A stretch of DNA of 11,247 bases from Paenibacillus sp. oral taxon 786 str. D14 (GTDB lineage Bacteria > Bacillota > Bacilli > Paenibacillales > Paenibacillaceae). The DNA is taken from NCBI RefSeq assembly GCF_000159955.1, contig NZ_GG695985.1:32766-44012 (forward strand). Direction: 5' to 3'. The position numbers were made by a program, and so were the translations under genes. The notes beneath the pieces were generated by a model. That model ran no database searches, had not been told where the DNA came from, and was given only the letters and a program-made list of their open reading frames with translations. Below, in pieces: positions 1 through 6,473 of this stretch (the first letter of the stretch is position 1; each line of letters begins with the position of its first letter).

Positions 1-5
1 TAAAA

Positions 6-70
6 TGGCCTTATTTTCCAGAAATAAGGGGTTAAGGCTGAAATAAGGCCAAAAATTACCGCTATTTTGG
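6..70. repeat. AT-rich patch of overlapping inverted repeats at the window edge
   Basis: The octamer AAATAAGG occurs at 22-29 and 41-48, and its reverse complement CCTTATTT at 9-16. The left copy can therefore pair with either right copy: an 8-bp stem with 22-29 (loop 17-21), or an 11-bp stem when TGGCCTTATTT (6-16) pairs with 41-51. GAAATAAGG is also a direct repeat spaced 19 bases. A further imperfect stem joins CCAAAA(A)T near 49-56 with ATTTTGG at 64-70. The patch lies just beyond the terminator of the NEW3-ABC operon. It may be part of a dispersed intergenic repeat or a second terminator for a gene to the left. The window edge prevents a decision. Confidence 0.5.
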
Positions 71-85
71 CGCGACAAAAACACA

Positions 86-120
86 AAGAAGCCGCTGATC
101 CAACCAATCAGCGGCTTCTT
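86..120 (-). terminator. Intrinsic terminator of the NEW3-ABC operon
   Basis: There is a perfect 14-bp inverted repeat: 86-99 pairs with 107-120, with a 7-base loop. Read on the minus strand, the stem is followed by a T-rich run (TTTGTGTTTTTG, interrupted by two G). It begins 6 bases after the permease stop codon. That position and the strand of the T-run fit a rho-independent terminator for the three-gene operon. The plus-strand side is also fairly T-rich, so some bidirectional activity is possible. Confidence 0.85.
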
Positions 121-126
121 CATATT

Positions 127-1224
127 TTATGCTCTTGACCGTACTTCCTGACGCATGAACAGGACGTAGGACAGGCCAAAGCAGATCATGGTGGCGGCCA
201 GCAAACCGGTCAATTGCGGCCAGATGAGCAATAGGCTTTGGCCCAGTGACAATGGGCTTGCGATCGCCCCGACGAGCTGGTCCATCGTTAGCGGTCCCAA
301 GGCGCGGACGCCGGGGGAGAGCATCGTCGAGATCGTCTCCGAGAACAGCTCTGTCGGGGACAGGCGGTTCAGCGTCAGCACGAGGTTCATCTGCCGCAGC
401 TGCGCCTCCGGCGCCGCCATTTGCGAGACGGCCGTCGCGCTGTCGATCATGTTGATGATCATGCCATAGAAGATCGTAAAGAACAGCCAGATGGCGATGG
501 ACGACAGTGCCGACGTTGCTGCCTGCCGGAAGCGGATGGAGAACAGAATCGACAAGCAGAGCCAGAAGCCGATGTAGACCACCGCAATCAGCAGGAAGAT
601 GAGGATGCGGGCGAACTCCTCTGGAGTTGGCGGATATCCGATGGTAAACAACCCCAGCCCCATCACCAGCAGCCCCAGCGAAAAGACCACGACCGCAATG
701 ATCACCAAAGCAGAAACGAATTTAGCCTTGATGAAGTCATCGCGGTAGATCGGTTGCGACAGCAGGCGGCCCAACGTTCCTTTATTCCGTTCGGAATTGA
801 CGGCGTCGAACCCTAACGTGATTCCAATCAGCGGTCCTAACCAGGAGAGGAAGGTAGAAAAAGAGGGAACCGCCAGTGCAGAACTGGTTAAGGTATACAT
901 TTTCAGGAACAGGAACGTATCGCCCGCCCCGCCGCTAGCTGAACTGCTGCCCGAACGAATCGCCGAGACAGCGGAATAGATCGAGCCGATGCAGGCCAGT
1001 ACGATGATGCCCATTAGGATCCCAAAGCGCCAGCTGCTCAAGTGGTCACCAATCTCCTTCTGGACCATCACCCAAAAAGAGGAAGACGAGCGCTCCCGCG
1101 GCGGATTCGCTTCTCCGCCGGGACGGAGCTCTGCCCATAGCTTGCGTGCCCGTTCCCGCCACTCATCCAGGCGCAGCTGCTCTTTGAAAGAACGGCTGCC
1201 CACGGTTTTGTTTGGCTGCATCAT
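127..1224 (-). CDS. ABC-2 type transporter permease
   Basis: This 365-residue integral membrane protein is the likely channel subunit of an ABC exporter. About six hydrophobic segments can be seen near residues 67-87, 119-139, 168-196, 205-230, 237-260 and 330-357. The segment after the second one, at about 138-168, has the NSERNKGTL and LLSQPIYRDDF pattern typical of the ABC-2 / NosY-type permease family, whose members carry a coupling helix there. A polar, serine/glycine-rich stretch at 90-101 probably starts the extracytoplasmic loop. The ATG overlaps the stop of the ATPase gene in a TCAT/ATGA four-base overlap, and an AGGGGTGA Shine-Dalgarno lies inside the end of that gene, so translation is probably coupled. 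The stop is followed directly by a terminator. The substrate cannot be read from the sequence. The family assignment is firm. Confidence 0.92.
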   Translation of the reverse strand: MMQPNKTVGSRSFKEQLRLDEWRERARKLWAELRPGGEANPPRERSSSSFWVMVQKEIGDHLSSWRFGILMGIIVLACIGSIYSAVSAIRSGSSSASGGAGDTFLFLKMYTLTSSALAVPSFSTFLSWLGPLIGITLGFDAVNSERNKGTLGRLLSQPIYRDDFIKAKFVSALVIIAVVVFSLGLLVMGLGLFTIGYPPTPEEFARILIFLLIAVVYIGFWLCLSILFSIRFRQAATSALSSIAIWLFFTIFYGMIINMIDSATAVSQMAAPEAQLRQMNLVLTLNRLSPTELFSETISTMLSPGVRALGPLTMDQLVGAIASPLSLGQSLLLIWPQLTGLLAATMICFGLSYVLFMRQEVRSRA

Positions 1225-2234
1225 GACTCACCCCTTTTTTCAAAATAGCGATGGTAGATATCGTCAAGTCCGTATTCCTTGCGGCGGATGTACACAAGCT
1301 CCGCATCCTTCTGAATCACGGCTTCGGCGATTTGTGCGGTAAGGTCCCGTTCACAAACCACCGTTGCGGTAACGCCCCGCTCGATCTCGTCGTCCCCTTG
1401 CTGCGGGTAACGGATGTCACGGACGCCCTGGATGCTGGAAATGTTCCGGGCTAGCTCCTCCGTCCAGCCTTTGGCGCCAACCTCTACATAGACGTTGCCG
1501 TCCGCATCCAGCTGTTTGGACAGGGTGCGGATGTCGCCGCAGGCAATCAACCGGCCTTGGACGAATAGACCAACCCGGTCGCATATTTGCTGCACTTGAT
1601 GCAGATGGTGCGAGGACAGCAGCACCGTCAGCTTCTCGTCGCGGCTGAGCGAAGAGATGAGGGCAAGCAGCTCGCGCACCCCTTCGGGGTCGATCCCCAG
1701 CGTTGGCTCGTCGAGGATAATGACCTCCGGATTTTTGATGAGCACGTCCGCCAGACCTAACCGCTGCCGCATCCCGCGGGAGAACGCTCCGACCTTCTTG
1801 CCGGCGTTGTCTGCAAGTCCGGTTTTCTCCAGCAGGGCTTTGGCGCGTTGCAAAGCTTCTTGCTCCGATACGCCGTTCAGTCTTGCTGTATACACAAGAT
1901 TATCCAGCGCCGTCCGATCCTCATAGAACCCGACATCATCGGGCAGATAACCCACCTTCCGCTTCACCTTCAGCGCCTCGCGCGTCGGGTCAAAGCCGCA
2001 AATCCGCGCCTGTCCCGAGGTTGGCTCGGCCAACCCGAGCATCATCAGGATCGTTGTGGTTTTCCCTGCACCGTTGGGGCCAAGCAAACCAAAGATTTCC
2101 CCGCGGGCGATGCTTAAGTTCAGATGATCAACGGCGGTGGCTTCTCCGTATTTCTTCGTCAGCTGCACGAGTTCAATGACCGGACGTTCGCCAGTAGCCG
2201 ATGGGGTAGGTGTCTTGCCGGTTTCCGTAACCAT
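1221..2234 (-). CDS. ABC transporter ATP-binding protein
   Basis: This 337-residue cytoplasmic ATPase should power the adjacent ABC-2 permease. Walker A is GPNGAGKTT (residues 52-60, K58). The signature is FSRGMRQRL (151-159), the variant usual in ABC-2 type ATPases. Walker B is VIILDEPTLGID (171-182, catalytic E176), and the switch histidine is in SSHH (H209 or H210). Residues from about 240 to 337 form a C-terminal accessory region beyond the nucleotide-binding core, as in NatA/CcmA-like long ATPases. The core is preceded by about 18 low-complexity residues rich in T/P. The ATG lies 3 bases after the stop of the NEW3 gene, and the last bases overlap the permease start, so all three genes are one transcription unit. 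The family is certain, the transported substrate unknown. Confidence 0.95.
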   Translation of the reverse strand: MVTETGKTPTPSATGERPVIELVQLTKKYGEATAVDHLNLSIARGEIFGLLGPNGAGKTTTILMMLGLAEPTSGQARICGFDPTREALKVKRKVGYLPDDVGFYEDRTALDNLVYTARLNGVSEQEALQRAKALLEKTGLADNAGKKVGAFSRGMRQRLGLADVLIKNPEVIILDEPTLGIDPEGVRELLALISSLSRDEKLTVLLSSHHLHQVQQICDRVGLFVQGRLIACGDIRTLSKQLDADGNVYVEVGAKGWTEELARNISSIQGVRDIRYPQQGDDEIERGVTATVVCERDLTAQIAEAVIQKDAELVYIRRKEYGLDDIYHRYFEKRGES

Positions 2235-2237
2235 GGA

Positions 2238-3395
2238 TTATCTTCTCCCATATTTCCGGAACAGGTAATAGATGCCTCCGCAAACGGCCAGTATGATGAG
2301 AACCCCCACCCATCCCCATAATACGGACGATTTTACGGTAACCCGCAGATCAGCGTTCGCGCTTTTGTTCGCGGAGGAGGCAGTCAGACTGACGATGTAG
2401 TCCCCTGGGAGCGATTTTTTGCTGGATTTAATGGTGGCTTGAACCTGCTTGCTTTCACCCGGCGCGATCGATGTGATCGAGGAAGGCTCGAAGGACACCT
2501 CCCAATCCGTCGGAGCGGCCGAGGAGAAGGAGAGATCTTGCAGCTCAGCGGAGCCGGTATTTTGGACCACGAAGGTCAGTTTGCGTTCGGAACCTGCGCC
2601 CACGTCTGTGCTCAGCCGGTCATCCACCGTGGAAAACTTCATGTCGTACGTTCCCGTTACGACCGCTTCGATTTTGGCGTTGGCTGTGGTATCGCCGCTC
2701 GTTGCCGAAATCGGGATTTCATAGGTGCCGGCTTTGATTTGCTCCGGCGGCTTCACTTCAATCGTAATCGACTTCTCGGTGTTGGGTTCCACTTCAACCG
2801 AAGTGACGCTGTTGCCGTCAGCTTTGAAACGAACGTCCCAGCCTTGCTCGGCTTGTGCGTTGAAGGCGTAGGTCTGCTTTTGCGTCGTTCGGTTACGCAG
2901 CACCGCGCTATACGTAAACGTGGAGTCCGAATGGCCTTCCATGTTGGCTTGATCCAAGGTCAGCTCGGTTTTGAAGGTCCCTTGCTCGGAGACGTTAACG
3001 ACCAGCGGCAGCGTTGCATCATCCGCTTTAAGATTGAACACGTACCGGCCTTTGTTAATTTGCAGCGGGACCTCAAGATCGAGGGTGAAGGATTGCGTTT
3101 CACCGGCCTTTACCGCCAGCCGCGAAATTTCGCGCCCGCCTGCGGTGAGTTCGTATTTCCAATCCTTGCTTTGCGTCTCCAGCGAGAGATTGGCCGAAGC
3201 CGTACTGCTGCCATGGTTGACAAGATCGATCGAATAAGACACAGATTCGCCCGGTGCAGCGGACCATTCCAAATATGGCGTGAAGAGCTCCAATGAGCCC
3301 GCCGCCGAGGCTTTGCCGACCCCGGATAAGGCAACGCTTAGGGTCGTGACCAGAATGAGCAGCAAGAACGCCGCTTTTCGATAGGTTTGAAGCAT
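2238..3395 (-). CDS. Secreted membrane-anchored NEW3-domain protein (COG1470-like)
   Basis: This 385-residue protein has an N-terminal signal peptide (charged TYRK, then a hydrophobic run at about 9-24, probable cleavage after ASAA near residue 32). A single C-terminal transmembrane helix lies at about 358-379, followed by a basic tail (FRKYGRR). Between them are about three repeated beta-rich, Ig-like modules. They share the pattern of NEW3/alpha-galactosidase-associated domains, for example PGESVSYSIDLVNHGS, EKSITIEVKPPEQIKAGTYEIP and PGESKQVQATIKSSKKSLPGDY. It should stand on the outer face of the membrane with the tail in the cytoplasm. It is the first gene of the operon, and NEW3 proteins beside ABC-2 exporters suggest an extracytoplasmic partner of the transporter; the exact role is not known. 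The start ATG has an AGGGGG site about 8 bases upstream. No convincing sigma-A promoter was seen upstream. Confidence 0.88.
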   Translation of the reverse strand: MLQTYRKAAFLLLILVTTLSVALSGVGKASAAGSLELFTPYLEWSAAPGESVSYSIDLVNHGSSTASANLSLETQSKDWKYELTAGGREISRLAVKAGETQSFTLDLEVPLQINKGRYVFNLKADDATLPLVVNVSEQGTFKTELTLDQANMEGHSDSTFTYSAVLRNRTTQKQTYAFNAQAEQGWDVRFKADGNSVTSVEVEPNTEKSITIEVKPPEQIKAGTYEIPISATSGDTTANAKIEAVVTGTYDMKFSTVDDRLSTDVGAGSERKLTFVVQNTGSAELQDLSFSSAAPTDWEVSFEPSSITSIAPGESKQVQATIKSSKKSLPGDYIVSLTASSANKSANADLRVTVKSSVLWGWVGVLIILAVCGGIYYLFRKYGRR

Positions 3396-3420
3396 CTCTT
3401 GTACCCCCTAAGAAAAATAA

Positions 3421-3432
3421 TGATGTTCATCA
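3421..3432. promoter_or_regulatory. Small palindrome in the leader of the NEW3 operon
   Basis: TGATGTTCATCA is an inverted repeat with two 5-base arms and a TT centre. It lies 26-37 bases upstream of the NEW3 start codon, in the divergent gap shared with the sigma factor gene. This is a plausible operator by position, but it is short enough to be chance. Confidence 0.2.
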
Positions 3433-3443
3433 AAGGTACGCAC

Positions 3444-3470
3444 GAAACGACGCTTTGGATTTATTCGATT
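3444..3470 (+). promoter_or_regulatory. Possible ECF-type promoter for the sigma/anti-sigma genes
   Basis: GAAAC at 3444-3448 and CGATT at 3466-3470 are separated by 17 bases. This resembles the GAAAC / CGT-type boxes and spacing recognised by Bacillus ECF sigma factors, with two mismatches in the -10 box. It would give a leader of about 80 bases before the sigma factor ATG and would allow autoregulation. No good sigma-A promoter was found in this gap. The call is weak and rests on two short boxes. Confidence 0.25.
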
Positions 3471-3557
3471 CTAGAAATTTTTTTGGGGTTTTCAAGCGAA
3501 TTCATTTTTGATAAAACGGGAGGTAAGAAGAGGAGAAATTTTGCGGGAGGGACAAGT

Positions 3558-4166
3558 ATGGACCTGCAAAATGAAGAGATGACCAGGCAGTTGCGTGAGA
3601 TGTGCAACGGTTCCGTCCGCGCATTTGATGCGTTTTATGCCTGTTATTCTCCTTTTGTCATGCAGGTGGCCGGCCGTCTGGTTGGGGAGCGGATGGAGGC
3701 CGAGGATATTTGCCATGAGGTGTTTTTGGAGGTGCTGCGGCGGGGGCAAGACTATGACCCGTCGCGCGGGTCAATCAAAGCCTGGCTGGCGGTGATGACC
3801 CGCAGCCGCAGTCTGGACCGATTGCGGCGCAAAGCGCGGCTGAAGTATCCGGGCGATGAGGCGCTGCGCCGGGATGCGGTGGACGAAGACAGCTCCGGCG
3901 AGAATCAAGTCTTGTCCCGGTTGGAACGGGAAGCGCTCCGCACAGCGATCTACGCGCTGCCGGAGACGCAGAAGAAGGCGATTATGGGCTCTTATTTCGC
4001 CTTGCAAACCCAACGCGAAATGGCGGAAGCCTGGAGCGTTCCGATTGGCACCGTAAAGTCTTGGGTACGTTACGGGCTGAACAATTTGCGCAAGCAACTG
4101 GAGAAGCAAGGTTGGGGAGAACCGCTGGAAGGAGGGAACGAGCATGAACGGGCAAGACAGCGATAA
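3558..4166 (+). CDS. Sigma-70 family (ECF-like) RNA polymerase sigma factor
   Basis: This 202-residue sigma factor has only regions 2 and 4, the ECF architecture. Region 2 lies at about residues 20-93 and includes AEDICHEVFLEVL (48-60), GSIKAWLAVMTRSRSLDRLR (71-90) and a basic end. Region 4 lies at about 126-182, with ALPETQKKAI and a helix-turn-helix ending in PIGTVKSWVRYGLNNLRKQL (162-181). A short acidic linker (about 107-118) joins them. The start at 3558 was chosen over any earlier in-frame codon because GGGAGGG lies 6 bases upstream and region 2 follows at the usual distance. An open frame continues upstream to 3387 but has no sigma-like sequence. The gene overlaps the anti-sigma gene by 23 bases, the usual coupling of a sigma factor with its antagonist. 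The closest type is probably the SigK/RskA-like or Bacillus ECF group. The exact ECF group cannot be fixed here. Confidence 0.92.
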   Translation: MDLQNEEMTRQLREMCNGSVRAFDAFYACYSPFVMQVAGRLVGERMEAEDICHEVFLEVLRRGQDYDPSRGSIKAWLAVMTRSRSLDRLRRKARLKYPGDEALRRDAVDEDSSGENQVLSRLEREALRTAIYALPETQKKAIMGSYFALQTQREMAEAWSVPIGTVKSWVRYGLNNLRKQLEKQGWGEPLEGGNEHERARQR

Positions 4167-5139
4167 GGTTCGCAACATCGGCGGGCCGGGCAACGAGAAC
4201 GTCTGCATTCGGATGTACACTGAGCAGGAGTGGATTGATTGGTTGCTGGGAACGCTGGAGGAACCGCGGCACTCTGAAATGGCGTTGCACCTGGATAGCT
4301 GCACGGTCTGCCTGGAGCAGAAAACGTATTGGGAGAGCGTCCTGGGGATCGACGGCGAGGACGGTTCATTGTCGGGGCAGCTGAAGAAAACGGAGCAACC
4401 GGGGACGAAGGTGCAGCCAGAGCAAATGGAGCTGCCGGAACTGCCGGGGAGACCGGCTGTTGGCAACCGGGAGCTTACTCCAAACCTGGCGGCTGCCCCA
4501 GGACCGTCGCAGCCTCAACTGCATCAGCAGGCCGTTTCTCCTTCCGCGCAGCGCTTGGACCCGTGGGCGGGCGCTATCCCTTCCGAGCGGATACGGCGCA
4601 GCCTGCGGAGTCGGGTAAGATGGATCAGCTGGCGACGCCGAGCGTTACGGCTGTTCACCGTTCGTTGGAAGTGGACGGTGTCGCTGGCGGCCGCGCTGAT
4701 CGTACTGGTCGGCATGAGGGTTGTCATCGATCACCTGAACCAGCCCGAAGCCAGCTGGGACCGCTATGTGCAAACCTACGAGCCTGAAGCGCTGCCGGTC
4801 CTGTCGAAGCCGGACACGATCTCTTATCCAATCGCCATGGGCCGCATGGAGCCGGAGAACGGCATGGTGTGGTACAATGCAGGTACCCGAGAGGTGCTGA
4901 TGCTGGTCGGCGGGCTCGTTCCGGATAAAGGGCAGATGGTCCGCGTATGGATCGTGAAGGAAGGGGCGCGCGACAGCTTAGGGTTGCTGCAATACCACAA
5001 CAACCGGGCGCATCTCTACGTCAAGGACAAGACGCTGAGTTATGGAGACAGCCTAGAGCTGACGATTGAACCCGCTTATGGCGCGCCGGAGATGAACGGG
5101 TTTTCTAATTCGATCTCGTTGGATTTGTTGGGGCGGTAG
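4144..5139 (+). CDS. Membrane-bound anti-sigma factor (zinc finger plus RskA-like C-terminal domain)
   Basis: This 331-residue single-pass protein probably holds the neighbouring sigma factor at the membrane. The cytoplasmic N-terminus carries an HX3CX2C zinc anti-sigma motif (H49, C53, C56, in ALHLDSCTVCLEQ); C21 could be the upstream ligand. A long linker rich in P, Q, E and G (about 78-150) and a very basic stretch (150-175) precede the transmembrane helix (about 178-196). The outer part (about 200-311) resembles the RskA / anti-sigma-K C-terminal domain, with MVWYNAGTREVLMLVGGL, VRVWIVKEGARDSLGLLQYH and LYVKDKTLSYGDSLELTIEP. The start overlaps the sigma gene and has GGAGGGA 6 bases upstream. 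Known members are released by regulated proteolysis, but no protease gene is in the window. The gene is followed by a strong terminator. Confidence 0.88.
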   Translation: MNGQDSDKVRNIGGPGNENVCIRMYTEQEWIDWLLGTLEEPRHSEMALHLDSCTVCLEQKTYWESVLGIDGEDGSLSGQLKKTEQPGTKVQPEQMELPELPGRPAVGNRELTPNLAAAPGPSQPQLHQQAVSPSAQRLDPWAGAIPSERIRRSLRSRVRWISWRRRALRLFTVRWKWTVSLAAALIVLVGMRVVIDHLNQPEASWDRYVQTYEPEALPVLSKPDTISYPIAMGRMEPENGMVWYNAGTREVLMLVGGLVPDKGQMVRVWIVKEGARDSLGLLQYHNNRAHLYVKDKTLSYGDSLELTIEPAYGAPEMNGFSNSISLDLLGR

Positions 5140-5147
5140 TGCCAAGC

Positions 5148-5186
5148 AAAGCGAGATTTGGGAGGTTTCCTAAATCTCGCTTTTTT
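5148..5186 (+). terminator. Intrinsic terminator of the sigma/anti-sigma operon
   Basis: AGCGAGATTT (5150-5159) pairs perfectly with AAATCTCGCT (5172-5181). The stem continues inward through GGGA/TTCCT (one G-T wobble) to a three-base loop, and the right arm runs into six T (5181-5186). It starts 8 bases after the anti-sigma stop codon. The next gene, the MBL hydrolase, is therefore probably mostly separate in transcription. Confidence 0.9.
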
Positions 5187-5269
5187 ACGCGAGAGTTGCA
5201 GGATATGGCGAGCGGGGCACGACTCGTAAAACTAAGGCGAGCGGCTCGGCAGGAGGGAGACATTTCGAT

Positions 5270-6052
5270 ATGGATCGGCTTGAGTTTATCGGCACCGGGG
5301 ATGCGATGGGCGTTCCTAGAGTGTATTGTGATTGCGAGGTGTGCGGGGAAGCACGCAGCTCCGGTGTGAACCGGAGGTATCGCGCTCTGGTGGCGGTGGA
5401 AGGTGAAGAGGGCGGCTTCCTAATCGATTGCGGACCGGATTGGCGGTCCGGGATGGAGCGGCGAGGGCAGCGTTTTGCGGAGCAAATTCTGATCACGCAC
5501 GCCCATTTCGACCATATTGGCGGACTGCCCGAATGGGCCGATGCCTGCCGCTGGCTGGGTAGACGGGGACAATTGTATGCGCCGCAGGAGGTGTTGGACA
5601 CGATCCTTCGCCAGTTCCCTTGGCTGGGCAGCCATTTAGATCTGCATGCCGTTGGCGCGGAGGGCACTCGCCTAGCCCGGTGGCAGATTTCCGCGTGGAA
5701 GGTCTTCCACGGCAAAAACGGCTTTTCGTACGCCTATCGATTAGAGAAAGATGGCTTCACCTGGGCTTACTGCTCGGATTCCATCGCCTTGCCAGAGGAT
5801 CAAAAGCAGCCGTTGTTTGGCCTTGATCTGCTGGTGCTGGGCACAAGCTTTTATCACGAAACCGCCGAATTTACGACCCGGTCGGTGTATGACGTGAAGG
5901 AGGCACTGGAGCTGTTGAACGAGATTCGGCCGACGCGGACGGTATTCACGCATCTGTCGCATGACATCGATCTGCGACGCGATTATGGACTGCCAGAGGG
6001 AGTGGAGTTTGCAGTGACGGGAATGCAAATGTCGCTGCAGAAGGGGAAGTAA
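5270..6052 (+). CDS. PhnP-like metallo-beta-lactamase-fold hydrolase
   Basis: This 260-residue metal-dependent hydrolase has the MBL signature THAHFDHIGG (residues 76-85; H77, H79, D81, H82). Further likely ligands are H147 (KVFHG), D170 (YCSD) and H228 (THLSHD). The N-terminus GTGDAMGVPRVYCDCEVC gives C20, C22 and C25, which match the structural-zinc cysteines of E. coli PhnP (known there as Cys21, Cys23, Cys26 with a C-terminal His). PhnP is a cyclic phosphodiesterase of phosphonate breakdown, and the wider group also includes tRNase Z-like enzymes. No other phosphonate gene is nearby, so the substrate is open; a nucleotide or ribose cyclic phosphate is plausible. The start has AGGAGGGAG 10 bases upstream. 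It lies downstream of a terminator, yet no clear promoter was seen in the 83 bases between. Confidence 0.88.
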   Translation: MDRLEFIGTGDAMGVPRVYCDCEVCGEARSSGVNRRYRALVAVEGEEGGFLIDCGPDWRSGMERRGQRFAEQILITHAHFDHIGGLPEWADACRWLGRRGQLYAPQEVLDTILRQFPWLGSHLDLHAVGAEGTRLARWQISAWKVFHGKNGFSYAYRLEKDGFTWAYCSDSIALPEDQKQPLFGLDLLVLGTSFYHETAEFTTRSVYDVKEALELLNEIRPTRTVFTHLSHDIDLRRDYGLPEGVEFAVTGMQMSLQKGK

Positions 6053-6115
6053 AGGCTAAGGGGCTCCGAGGGGATTTCCAAAGGATTTTCAAGGAGATGT
6101 CCGAGGGATTTACGA

Positions 6116-6286
6116 GCAGATGTACAGCTGTGTTCCAACGGATGCACCGGCGGATGTACGGCTTCGTTTCCCAGCGAATGTCCTAGCGGATGTCTGAACT
6201 TCGTTGCCAACCGTTGTCCTAGCGGATGTCTGAACTTCGTTGCCAACCGTTGTCCAAGCAGATGTCTGAGCTCCGTTTCCAGCGGG
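6116..6286. repeat. 36-base tandem repeat (minisatellite) built from about 12-base sub-units
   Basis: Units start at 6116 (34 bases), 6150, 6186, 6222 and 6258 (partial). The units at 6186-6221 and 6222-6257 are identical at 35 of 36 positions; each begins GCGGATGTCTGAACTTCGTT. Each unit divides into three diverged 12-base pieces of the type AGCGGATGTCTG / AACTTCGTTGCC / AACCGTTGTCCT. More degenerate 12-base pieces can be followed upstream to about 6068. The array occupies the convergent gap between the MBL hydrolase and the HAD phosphatase. Because 36 is a multiple of three, minus-strand frames stay open and encode 12-residue repeats (VGNEVQTSARTT), but no start site or gene context supports a protein. 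Confidence 0.8.
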
Positions 6287-6296
6287 CATGATAATG

Positions 6297-6473
6297 TATG
6301 CGAAAATTCGAATACATTTCACCCACGTGGGGTCATTTTGACCAAATGTATATGAAATTTCATGCTTAATCACCCCATTTTGACGCAAATGCCCTGAATC
6401 TATATGAAAAACCGAATAGATTTCGAGTTTTGGGCGTTTAACAGCAAATTATATTCGAAATTTCAGCTATATT
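6297..6473. repeat. Diverged tandem array of about 52-base period
   Basis: Four units begin at 6297 (TATGCGAAAATTCGAATACA), 6349 (TATATGAAATTTCATGCTTA), 6401 (TATATGAAAAACCGAATAGA) and 6452 (TATTCGAAATTTCAGCTATA, truncated), at spacings of 52, 52 and 51 bases. Units 1 and 3 agree at 19 of their first 24 positions. Units 1 and 2 also share CACCC, CATTTTGAC and CAAATG further in. The array is AT-rich, unlike the flanking genes. It begins about 10 bases after the 36-base array and ends at the terminator of the HAD gene. Nothing in it looks coding. Together with the 36-base array it fills the 447-base gene-free stretch 6053-6499. Confidence 0.65.

Noticed and set aside
1764..1800. Unusual ABC signature FSRGM instead of LSGGQ in the ATPase
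   Set aside because: This kind of variant (Y/F/L-S-x-G-M-x-Q-R) is common in ATPases of ABC-2 type exporters and does not suggest loss of function.
2439..3296. Plus-strand open frame (285 codons) opposite the NEW3 gene
   Set aside because: It is a shadow of the NEW3 coding sequence with no signal, domain or ribosome site.
3463..3494. Minus-strand ECF promoter (TGAAAACC ... CGAAT) for the NEW3 operon
   Set aside because: The spacing is about 19-20 bases, too long for ECF promoters, and the -35 box is poor.
3771..4466. Minus-strand open frame (231 codons) across the sigma/anti-sigma junction
   Set aside because: Both plus-strand genes are well supported, and the translation is rich in S, P, R and L without a domain.
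5139..5369. Small plus-strand open frame of 76 codons after the anti-sigma gene
   Set aside because: It begins at a GTG overlapping the stop codon, reads through the terminator hairpin and overlaps the MBL gene out of frame.
5983..6388. Minus-strand frames encoding 12-residue repeats (VGNEVQTSARTT)
   Set aside because: They stay open only because the DNA repeat period is a multiple of three. There is no convincing start, and they run into the MBL gene end.
6116..6473. CRISPR array
   Set aside because: The repeats are contiguous or diverged along their whole length, with no unique spacers between constant repeats and no cas genes nearby.
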